A DNA stretch of 64,000 nt from Antedon mediterranea (taxonomy: Eukaryota > Echinodermata > Crinoidea > Comatulida > Antedonidae). Positions 10,595 through 45,900 of this stretch are shown one piece after another (the first letter of the stretch is position 1; each line of letters starts with the position of its first letter). A model generated the notes under the pieces. The model made no database searches, was not told the origin of the DNA, and worked only from the letters and a program-made list of their open reading frames with translations. The stretch lies in contig NC_092677.1 of NCBI RefSeq assembly GCF_964355755.1, positions 3,105,001-3,169,000 on the forward strand, given 5' to 3'. Position numbers and translations under genes: made by a program.

Positions 10595-11951
10595 ATGACC
10601 AGGACCAAAATGTACTCGATGTTAAATTCCACTCAATATGTTAGAAATAACTTCCCAGGTCCTCGCAAAAAAAAACTTAACCGTGTAAAGTAAAGATCCC
10701 TACCCTAACAACAAAGGCATAACCTGAACTTTATTTACAGCACCAGATTTTATGAAAGTAAGAATTTGAGTGTTGGGGAAGGGGACGAGGGTTGGGACGA
10801 GGGTTGGGACAGGGGACGAGTGCAAAAATATTTCTATTTGTTAATTATACTACTGTACGTGAATACATAAACAAAGACCCAGTGTCACATGTCCCATCCT
10901 TCCGAGGTGTCTGTGTTAAGGTGAAAAGGTAAAACTGTATATTTACATCTATGAGAATAGATTTCTTTCAAAGCATAAATATCTTTAAAAATTATTTATA
11001 AAACCTGAAAGCCAATACAACTATAACAATTACATTATTAAATTGTAGTGTTAATTATAAATAAAGATAAATATATATATATTATTTGTTCTTCAATAAA
11101 TTACTATTTTAAAATCTTAAAAATCATGCATTTTCTATTTCTATACCGATTCCAAAACAAGTAAAAACGGTGTTATTTCATTTATAAAAATCTTGACATA
11201 ATTCACAACATTATAAACATCAGCAAATACACTAAAAAAAGACAAAATCTTTATAAAATATGCAAATTAGCAAAATGTTTTATACTACATTAAACATTAC
11301 TGTTAAATCATTTATGGTACAATTATGACATTAAATTATTTTTGGCTGTATTATTGTAAATTTAAAGATCGATATAGTTTCCACACTTTCATGAAAACAA
11401 CATATAATTTTTATTTTGTTGTCGATAATGTAATGAATAGTGCAAATAAAATCTTGTACCGTTCAACACGAGGTTTACCACTGGGAAAGAAAATGGGAAA
11501 ATTAAGAAGGATATGAGAAGAGGGAAGGATGAATTAGCGACGTAGGTTGTTGCGACATAATTATGTATTCAAGGTCACATGATCAAGATGAATTTTACGT
11601 ACTGTGTAGAAACAACGCATCATACATCATTCTGGCACATACAGTATCATACTACCAGAAAATAATCACAATTTACATAATTACTGTAAAATGTAAAACC
11701 AAATTTTATTTATATTTTTATAAATTTATTTTACGTTAATTGCACATCAAACGCATTTTAATAGGAGCATTTCCTATTATTTATTCTGTTAAAAAACACA
11801 CCATTTCTATGTCTAGGGATTTTAATAGTAAGTAATTACACCAAAGAAATGGTTTACCAATACAGTTAAAGGTTTTTATAATAAAAACGGTTATAGAACT
11901 AGCAGTCATTTTGTTTCTTTTGTTATGGGCAATATGGTCATTTTATGATAA

Positions 11952-12022
11952 TGAGGGACGCATCCAGGATTTTTTTAATGTGTTAGCACCAACATACAAT
12001 ACAATACTGGATCCGTCCCTCA
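11952..12022. repeat. Short inverted repeat, 71 bp
   Basis: TGAGGGACGCATCCAG at the left and CTGGATCCGTCCCTCA at the right match at 15 of 16 positions as complements. It lies about 225 bases beyond the junctophilin stop codon, so it may be within its 3' UTR. Confidence 0.7.
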
Positions 12023-12247
12023 CAATCTTTGTCAATCATATTTTTGTGAAATACCAATGTGAATTTTAAAAATTTATTTACAATAACATTTTAAAATAAG
12101 TGTAATAATGTTGCTGAATAATAATTTGGTTTAAAAGAGGTTATAAAAATGGGTGTTGGGTTTTAAACTGTCGCGATACCATTGTGTTCAGCGCGATGGC
12201 ATTGTGATCGATGCGATGCCATGGTGGTCATCGCGATGCCATCATGC

Positions 12248-35533
<23,286 letters not shown>

Positions 35534-36491
35534 AAAATAATATTTAATAGTAAATACATTAATTGTAACAACTTACGTCCTATTTACTTGTCCTCTTTGC
35601 TTTCGTCTGTGCGTTCATCGATTAGGAAGCTGTGATTGTTGTCTTCCAACCGGGCTTCCAACCCAAGGTCTTTAGATTTTTGTCATCGATCCTCCTCTCT
35701 CGCGGAGTTTGCATGATATAGAGGGCGAAATTCAACATTAAAAGGACTGTCACACATTTACACAATTGCGATACATATTGAAGTTTTAAAATATTTTTTA
35801 AGTATGTAGGTCTATGGGACACTAAAAACAGGACAATATTAGGTTTTTGTTTGCTCCGTCTAATATCTGTTCTTATTCTGTATAACTATTAAAACAAAAA
35901 AATATATTGATGTTTGTATAGATCCAGAATAGGGGCCCGGATCATTTACAACCATGGTTCGCAAAAAGTTAGTTAGTTATCGGACGCAGTATGAAAAATA
36001 GGTTTTATTGGAAAACGCAAATTTTATAATAATTCATTTGTCAAAATGTATATTGTTAAATAAGGTAAAAATCGAAGAGACGCGGGAGTGGTCTAGTGGT
36101 TAAAAAAAATAATATAGTATAGCTTAGTAACTAATTTTATAGCTCCATGATATTACAAACTTTAGGTACAAAAAGTGTATACTATAAGTATCAAAACTAT
36201 TTTTATGTATGTCTGTATCTTTATAATCTATTTTTGTTTTTATTTCTGTAAAATGTCAATGTATCTCTGAAAAACATTTATAAAAAGCGCTAAAAAATAA
36301 AAATGAAAAATATAAAGATGATTTCGAGAAAAAAAACACGTACAAACTTAAAATCGCCCCCATCGGTCGACTTATGAAGTGTCCCGGATGATTAGTTTTT
36401 ACAGCAATGGCGACCCACTGGTGAAAATTACGATCGACTGATAAACAGATAAGTAACACTAAATCAAAGGTTTTAAAGAAATTATAGCACT
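35534..36491. promoter_or_regulatory. Divergent JPH / ZCCHC14 promoter region
   Basis: This gap separates the two head-to-head genes. Neither strand shows a convincing TATA box or a coding exon with family motifs. It holds a truncated tRNA-like SINE head (36089-36104) and AT-rich DNA. The promoter role is inferred only from the gene arrangement. Confidence 0.5.
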
Positions 36492-36980
36492 ATGGTGTGC
36501 AAAAGGGATGTATTGTCGTGGTTTAAGGAACTTAATATCTTCAAAAGACTTGACTTTGTGTGTGCTTTGATGGATTGTTGTAACCCCATTGAGTTGCGTT
36601 TTCTAGGGACGTACGTAGAAGACCTCTGCCGCAGGGACTACGATCGGCTGAGGGAATTCCAGATAAATGCAAGCAACGTTCAGTATTTGTCTAAACTTAC
36701 GGACGTAAATGACATTAGAACTCTTGATAAAATGCTTACTAGTTTAGCATTAATGGACTCCACATTTAAGGAGGGAGCTGAGGTGATATTTGATATATTA
36801 AAACAGCATACGGACTCGATTTTATATTCCTATCAAACATCGGTGTCTATCGAGCGAGTTATGTTGTTGGCAGTTATGGCTGTAAATCACCCAGCCTTTG
36901 AATTCAGCCAAAAACAAGAATTGAGGACTCAACTATCTGTCCTACTCAAGGCAGTAGAAGTGAATTCACCATGCAACCAG
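36492..36980 (+). CDS. ZCCHC14: ZCCHC14 exon 1
   Basis: Encodes residues 1-163, the conserved helical N-terminal region ending SPCNQ. Donor CCAG|gtcagt, phase 0. Confidence 0.94.
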
Positions 36981-39900
36981 GTCAGTCCTAACATTATTAA
37001 TATTATTATTTTAATACTACACTAGGGCCTACTAAAGATATATATTGTCTTTTCTCAATCAATGTAATGACATAAATAAATTAAAAATTTAAACGAATAA
37101 AAAGTTTTACTTCTTCTAATAATGGAAGCGTTATCCATCTTTTTTATGCTCTTTATAATATGACCTACAAACCAAAATTCTTTACTTGAATATTTATTAA
37201 TTTAAGGTGAAAATATTTTTAATGAACAAACTCTTTTTATTCCACCACTAGATAGAGACGCCACACAAGGACTGCAACGTAAGTGATTTGACCAATCACA
37301 AATGATGGATGACTCGAACAGTCGCTTATCATTGGTCAACTCACTTGTATTGCGTCTACGTTCTTGCTTTGCGTTTCTAGTTGGAACCAAGCTTAAATAA
37401 AATCAAACTGTATCTGTATTCAGGGACAGATCCGAAAAGGGCACGCATGCTCCTTTTTAACTTGATAGTAATAGTTTGTTTTTAACGTTTCAAGAAATCC
37501 TGGATCTGCCTCTCTGGTAGTCTTTCATATTTTGGTTTTGGACAAAATTTCAAGGTTGTCCCTTGTTGTATCTTGCAGCATCTTATGTCATTCAGTACAA
37601 AACTTATCTCTAAATGTTATGCGCTCTAAGAAACGCACAATATAATTAGTTAGCTCTAGCCACACCAAGCTACAAACTGAGTTATACTGTAGTTTGTATA
37701 GTAATTACCTATGGATTGGTAAGGTAATTAGTAAGGTAATTAGTATTTATATAATAATTAGTAAAATGATTACTACTGTAAAATTATCAGTACTATACTA
37801 TACATTAAAAAAATGGACATTTTATTGAATGGAATATTAATGAATTATGAAGGCGTATATAGTAAAATAAAACTGAAAATCATAACAAATAAACATGAAA
37901 TTATGCTAAAATTGGAATTAACGATAATTAGGTCTTGGGCATATCACATTTTTTTGTCATATAAAGTTTGATCTATGTAGACAGAGCTTTACTTAAAATT
38001 AAGTTTGAATATTTCTTAAATTAAAATGTTCCCAGGCATTAACAATATTAATTAACTGTCTACTGTATGTTCAGTACCTAAAATATAAAGGGAATTTAGA
38101 AAATATAATGTTAAACAATGTTATTGGTTATGTTTTTTCAACTATTTTTATTTCTAATACTTGTATTTGTATAGTATTAGTACTCTCCTCTTGTGCTTCA
38201 TAAATTGGATAATTTAAATAACACATATGCAATGCAAATGGCAGGTTCATCAAAATGTTAACAGTAAAACACAATAATCTTGGGAATTCCCAATTCTAAC
38301 TAATGATATAATATACTAATAATATTATGAAAGGATGTATGTGATTGGATAGCCAACATCATTTGTGACCAATCATTTTAGCTCTTAAATATATATGGTG
38401 AAGATCAATCAATCATTTGTAAAAGATCAATAAAATGTCATAGGTCATATCAATATGTAACCAATGTCAAAGGTCATATCAATATGTAACCAATGTCAAA
38501 GGTAATATTTGTTTGTTTGAGGATGGCTACAAAATCATCAGTATGTAATATTTAAAATATTTACAATTTTATTTTTTTAACATTCCTACTTTATTCATTG
38601 CAAAATAAGGGTACAGTAAATTTGTTAAGAAGGGGATGTCTCCAAATAAAGTCTTGGTAATCATTCCTTAATAAATTAAAAATGGCTGTCCATTTTGATT
38701 TAGTAGTTGATACTGTAAGTGTAAGCATATGATTTTCCAATAGATTTGTTTAATTTATTTTTTTTCAGAGCGATAACACAACAGTAGGTGAAGCAGTTGA
38801 AGAAATAGATTGTAACGAAGATTTGTCGGGACAAGCCAGTATAGATCGTGTCCGTTCCAACAAAGGTATGATATTGTGTTTATTTGCGATAAATAATGTA
38901 GAAACTATGCATTCACATGTCATTAAGATAACGTTCACACTGGGTAAACATACTGTAACAGTCTTGAATCATTCAATTATATAGTATCCGTTCACACTGT
39001 CAACACCTTGTTCACACTGTGAACACATCTGTCTCGGGTTATTCAGATAGCATGCATTCACACTGAAAACATACCTGTCCCATGTCAGTTGGATACTGTA
39101 ATATGCAGTCACACCGTGAACACAATACCTGTATCATATCAGGCAGTATAGATATAGCATGCATTAACACTGACCACATGCAGTACCAGGTCATTCAGAT
39201 AATATGCAGTCACACTGTGAACACAATACCTGTATCATATCAGGCAATATAGATATAGCATGAATTAACACTGACCACATGCAGTACCAGGTCATTCAGA
39301 TAATATGCAGTCACACTGTGAACACAATACCTGTATCATATCAGGCAATATAGATATAGCATGAATTAACACTGACCACATGCAGTACCAGGTCATTCAG
39401 ATAATATGCATTCACACTAAACAAACAGTAACTGTCTCGGGTCTTCTAAGATAACATGCATTCACACTGAACACAATAACTTAAAATACAGTAACTTTGA
39501 TTCTTTATATCAATATACAATTTTATCGTACAAAGGGAATTGTGACTATGAGGCATTTCATAAACAATTGTTTACTGTTGGTATAGTAATGTTAACAATA
39601 TGAGGCATACTATAGCTAATGGATATAAACCCATTTTTATTTTAGTATAGTCATCATGTCAGCAATTTAACATTGTTATATAATAATGGTGAATGGAGGA
39701 GTACTGTACAGGTACCTTTGTCAAAATTCATTATACAGTTAGTCATCTTTAATGAAAATGTATTTTATAAATAAAACTGTCTGTCACTGCTATGACTTTG
39801 TATTTAATTCTATTCAGACTCACTTCTTCCAGTAAGTATTTGGGTGTTCCAAAAAACAAAGACCTTGACTGAGATTAGAGACCTACTGTACGGTAACCCC

Positions 39901-42900
39901 CCTTACAACTTCTCAATTTACATTACATAACGTATATTAGTAGGTTTTGTTGGGGTCTCTGTCTTTGGTATTACATGTAGTTCTTCTCACAAAGATTGAT
40001 TAATATTCAGATATATTAATTCAGATAACATTTATTCAGATAATAATGAATGGACATACAGTATACAAAATAGAAAAAAGATATTAAAGTGAACATAGAT
40101 AATACAATAATTATTATCATGGATCCCTTCTAGAAGTTAAAAACTTGTCTCGCAGGGATTCACAACAAAACACAATATAGTCAGTGAAATATTATAATTA
40201 CTTAACTACTTTAATTCTTGACCTAAAAGATAAACAGTTGATCAGAAAATGTATAAAATAATTTAATACAGTGGATGTTATGTTTCATAGCTTTGACGCC
40301 GTCCTTGGGGAATAATATTTGATTTCAAAATTTATAGTAAACACAATAGTACAAAGTTGAGAAAGTTCCCAGGCGTGAGATGCAGACAAAACACAGACAT
40401 GATTGGTTGTAATATAGTTGGATGGCTGGATTAATATGATTGTTAGCGACAGGAAAAAGGAAGGAAACAGGAATTACAATTAGTGGAATGTTCCACTTCT
40501 GTTTGAATATACCACCTTGTAATTGTATTAAGCTCTGTCTACACTATCAAACTTTGTGACAACAAATGTGATGTGCCTTTATATGGAAATGATGATGTCA
40601 TATAATTACCATGATGATGTCATATCATTACCATATTTGGGTATATCACTACCATATTTGGGTATATCACTACCATATTTGGGCACATCACAAGTCACTA
40701 TTTTTATTAGTGTACACAGAGCTTTAGGTCAGGTGGTGTGACTAAAAACATTGTGACAAAACAATTGTGATGTGCCTATATATGGACATGACGATGTCAT
40801 ATCAGTACCATATTTGAGCATATCACTACCATATTTGGGCACATCACACTTTTTTTGTTAGCGTACTGTACACAGAGAAGAAAATTGGTAGCTACTCTAG
40901 CTGTGATTGCCTTAATAATATATATATGATATTCCTTTCTAAATTATATTCAGTATTCTTTAATTGGTTTCCAATTCAAGAAATGTACAGTAAGGACGTC
41001 CGTGCAATTGCGGTTCACATACGCCATGCCCTTACGCTGCGTCCATAACAAACCTGAAGTGACTCTTGTCGAATTAAAGCGTTCGTTCTGGTACTAACTG
41101 TAGTGTAGTATTATTTATATTCTGTCTTTATAAAGACACTTGCAGTGCCAAAGCATCACTAAAGCATTTATTTCCAAAGTGGTTCAGTTTAGTTAGTTGA
41201 TGATAACAAAATTATAAAATAATTTACACGTGTACTGTACATGAAAATATGCCATAGGCAGTACTGTACTATAGTATCCAAGATAAATAAATAAAAAATG
41301 TTAAGATATTTAATTCATAATGTCACAATTATTTTAATATGAAGTTGTTGTCCTTTTTAAAACTGATCCAAGAATAAATCAATTAAATTCTTTATACTGT
41401 ACATAGATTTTATATGTATAAATAGTAATAATAATAATAGTAAAAGCTTTATTTTAAAACGGTGGCTTCTTCGCAACAAAATGTGTTCTTCCACGAGGCC
41501 GTATGAAAAAAATAAAACTACAATATCACAATTATCAAACTGATGAACAAACACGAAAATTATACATTGAAAAAGAAAAAAAAATATAAAAGATTTATAT
41601 TAATGAATTAGTACATTGTTTTACGTTTACTTATGTTTGACCTGTTTCAGTCCTCCATTGCCATAATACTATTTACATTGCAGTGTGAAATGCAGCCATA
41701 CGTTTATTGTACACACAAAGTCCCATAAGGTACAGTCAAAGTAGCAATAGATTTTGATAGTTATCCCACCATTTTGAGCCAAGTTGACAGGTCATAATCA
41801 ATGTACATACAGTTTATGGGTGAAGTATCAAATATTTGCATAGACCACCATTGTGCTTTACAGTATCAGTACTGTAGGCCTACCGTTCTGTATTTGATAT
41901 ATCACCTACAGTATTGTATAATTGTATGGCATTAATTTCAACTTTCCAGAATCGGGACATCTTGGGCTACACCATTAAGAAGAAATCTTAAAGCCCCATT
42001 CCCTACGTTTTTTAGATCTAATTTAAGATCACAAACTATATTTAATGTAAAAATAATACTATATGGTCCTATTGCGATAACTTTTTTCGTCTTTAAACGG
42101 TTAAAAATGTGAAAAATAAATCGATTTTAATAATTATAGCGGCCCGCTATAAATCCCAAAATGCATTGCGCGCGGATTGATATTGTTGTTTTTCACCTGT
42201 AATTCGCCCACTTTTCGATCGATCGTGAAGCCAAAACAAATGGAAGACTCCTAACTTTTCAGCGAAAATACCGGGTTTTCCCCAATTTGTATCAACGGAG
42301 TCTGGCAAAAATAGAAAGACAATTAATGTAGCAACTATACAACGTCAGGCTAGGTATATAGCTAGCGTACGATGTTCGTACGTTACCGATGTTTACCAGC
42401 TAGGCCTACAAAACTAAGCCTAGCTAGGCTAGGCCTGAGACCGTCCACGAGAGGTCGATCGCCGCGAGCTACTTAGGTAGTGCATTGTTTCTCACTTTTT
42501 ATCATAATTTACCATAAAACGTACATTTAAGACAAGGAATGACATGGTTTAGTGTTTTTAAAGTGATATATATGTATTATTTTCCAAAAAACGTCCAAAA
42601 TTGCAGGGAAGGGGTCTTTAATATGGAATGATTTTGGTATCTTTTTTGACCAAAATTCTGGTTTTTTGGAGAAATATCTGGATGATATCAAGGAAGAAAA
42701 TACAATTTTGTTAGTTCATAGTTTAATTTATCATTGCACAGTAAAAAAATACAATTGGTACTGTATAGTGTAAATAAACATTTTTTTTAAATATGATGAA
42801 TAAATTAATAATAATTATAGCACATAATACAATTTTACTAGCACTTTACACACAAAAGTGATCCGGATTGTTCCCAAATTCCCTGTTCCAATTGTGCGCA

Positions 42901-45900
42901 ATGTTACAGGCCTGTTATTATGTTATTCAAAATCAGAGCTGCATTTCAAAGTACAATCTGATAAATATTGATTTCTAACCATTGAATACAATATAATATC
43001 AACATCAGTTTCAATACACTATAATTGTTTAGTGTTGTTATTGCATTTTGACCCAGATTTAAATTGTAAATGTCAGAAGAAAGAAAAATAAACACATTTA
43101 TTAGCTTTATAGACATCAGCCTATCGAGAAATAAAAAAGAATATCTAAATTCAAACAATGATGTACAATAGAACAGAGGTTGGAACCAATTTTAACCAAC
43201 TAAATAGCAAATATGAAAGAGAATGACATTTGTATACTGTCATTAATGCAGTAATTTATGTGTGTGTCCTCCTTATATGGACATATGGTACAAAAGCTCC
43301 TTATATGGACATATGGTACAAAAGGCTTGTTTTTTTCATGTAAATAACCAACCAATTTAAAGTTAAAACAACACAAAATGATAATTTGAACAGTGAATGT
43401 GTGATTAAGTCAAAGTGAATTCAATTCAAAGAAATCAATTAACATTTGTAGCGAAGTAACAAATCCTATGTGATGTACAGTACTGTCTAATCTAATACAA
43501 AAAGAACATATTGTATTTAAAACATATTGACAAAAAATAGCCTCTGATTGCACTTTGTCCATGTGTTTAACATACCCTAACCTACCACTACTAATGCTAG
43601 TAGACAAGTGTTTATTTCAGTATTATAATTTTCTTTTCTTTATACCGGTCGTTTGGAGCCAATTTATTCCGGTAAATCTTGCTGAAATCTCCAGCTCCAG
43701 CAACAATAATAATGGTAGTAAAGTGATGATAACCAAATCATAATTCTAATCTGGCTAACAGAGCATAAACAGTCGTCATTACATTGGCATTAAATGAAAT
43801 ACAGTACCCATCCAGTGTTAGTCCCATGGGATATCTTGCTGACAGTGGCTAATGGATTGTATACTGTTCTACCACCATACAGCCACGTTACATGCACATA
43901 CTGTACTCTGTATGAATATACATAATGTAATTTTATTAAGTGTTTTGCGTTTGGTCTTTAGTTTAAAACTGATCTGTCTGGCAATGTAAAAGATGAAAAG
44001 AATATTTATTTCATTTCAGTATGTTTTTTGACAATAAATGATAAGTTATGTTTTTATGATTTTAATATCAGTAATATCCTTAATTCTCATCATAATCATC
44101 ATTTATTATCAATCATCATTATCATTATCCTACAGTATTTAGTAATCAATCAAGTTTCTTCTTCATCATCATCATTATCATCTAACTTTTGTCTTCATAT
44201 CATTCTTATCATGTGTCATCATCATCATCCTCATCATCGTCATCATCGTCAACATCATCATCTAACTTTTGTCTTCAAATCATTCTTATAAATGTGTCGT
44301 CATAATCATCGTCATTGTCGTCGTCAATGTTATCATCTCCTTAATATATCTTCATCATTATTATCTTCAATTGTATTGCTATTATTAATATTTTATGTAG
44401 AGACTTACTGATATTACTGTATACAATCTGTTTATTTACAATTCTTCTATTTTCTTTTGAATCCAGAACAGCCAGTAAATATGTTCAATGTACAAATGTT
44501 AATAAACCTAAAAGTCAAAATCACATAATGTTGTTAACATTTGCTATATTTATCACGTCAGGAACATAAAATATATAAACATGTCGTCTTGTCAGCATTG
44601 TGCTGATGAAAGGTCAATTAGTCGAAGCAAACATCAGATAATAAAAGTAAAAACAGTTGCTCAAACCATCGATGGAATGTATACACTACTGTATACAGTA
44701 GTAAGTAGATATTATGTATATTGCATAGCTACTGTAACTGTAGGTTACTCAGTCGAGGTGTTGGTGGCTACTTTAGTTAAGCTTGGTTCCCACTAGGATG
44801 TAACGCAAGGACGTAAACGCAAGTGTGTTTACCAATGACAAGCGACATTTTGAATAATCCATCGCTTGTGATTGGTCAACTCACTTATTGTGCGTTATGT
44901 CCTTGTGTTGCGTGTCTAGTGGGAACCAAGCTTATCGTTATAAACCCTATTATTAATATTAAGGGCAAAACAAAAAATTAAGCCTCATCTACCTCCCCTG
45001 ATTTTCGAGCCAGCTCTGTTTAAAAACCGTAATATTCGTTTATAGCTTTCTTGTGATTGTACTGTAGTTTGGAGTGCTTTATTTATTCATGTTTTAAAGA
45101 GTTTTAGAGTTAAATATAATACTTAAAAAACAGCTCCCTCTTGGATCCGCCAACTGATCTTCGCTAAGTAAATTAGTTAAACAACTGGACAATGATAGGA
45201 GCCGTCCAGGCATTTGGTCCAGAATGGGAAATGATCGCAAATCTGGATTTAAGGTCACTTTAAGGTCATATATATAATCAAAACTAGGACTCTTTATATA
45301 TGCATACTTCATTACTATTATTAAGCATAATTAATATACAAATAATTTTATGTATTTACTTTATTATTAAAGTAAATACAATATTTTTATTTTAAATAAA
45401 CTGATTTAAGAATTTTGTATTACATCTAGCAATTTTTTTTTTCTGTTGACATTTTTTGGTTAATATATTTTTTTATTTCGGAAACATGAGTCCATATTAA
45501 AATTACAAAACATCTACGACTACTGTACTACTACTAAAACTATCTACATCTAAATCTACAGTACTACAACTTATCTTTGCTTTAAAAAAATTATAATTTT
45601 CCACATACTGTAATATCAAATTTATTAATTATGTCATTCCTTGTAATTTTCATAAAAACATGATATTTTTTGCTTTAAATAATTTCAATGTTATTCTTTC
45701 AACATTTTAATTATCATTGCTGTATCATGTAAAATTGTATGTCACTGTTGCTAGTTTTCACATTGATTTTCTTCATTGACAATTTGTTTATTCAGGATCG
45801 TTATTGTCTACTATATCATATCATAATAAAATTAAATCTGCAATTTAAACAAGTGCGCAAAACATTAACGTTTATATTCCATTATAAAGCAAAAATCGAT

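Larger units (their letters stand above)
7486..12247. other. Intergenic region, TSSK start to junctophilin stop
   Basis: Includes the TSSK promoter and junctophilin 3' UTR, whose limits are not clear. The first 300 bases upstream of TSSK are CpG-rich (acgcgcgcat, gacgacgcgcgtcg), consistent with a promoter. Four inverted-repeat elements are listed separately; no further gene was recognised. Confidence 0.6.
36981..38768 (+). other. ZCCHC14 intron 1
   Basis: A 1788-base intron. It holds a family B MITE, a family A fragment and a short tandem repeat at 38433-38505 (aggtcatatcaatatgtaac unit, two to three copies). Confidence 0.8.

Noticed and set aside
11581-11640. Minus-strand acceptor followed by YVKFILIM and a stop, considered as the last junctophilin exon.
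   Set aside because: The exon at 12370-12248 gives a full membrane anchor in the right phase and is nearer.
11881-12069. Plus-strand stretch coding a membrane-like segment (VIELAVILFLLLWAIW).
   Set aside because: Frame of about 50 codons with no start context; lies antisense to the probable junctophilin 3' UTR and overlaps an inverted repeat.
35622-35822. Minus-strand frame ending RRIDDKNLKTLGWKPGWK, recalling the C-terminus of nucleotide-sugar dehydratases.
   Set aside because: Only a short chance-length similarity; no upstream exons or catalytic motifs were found.
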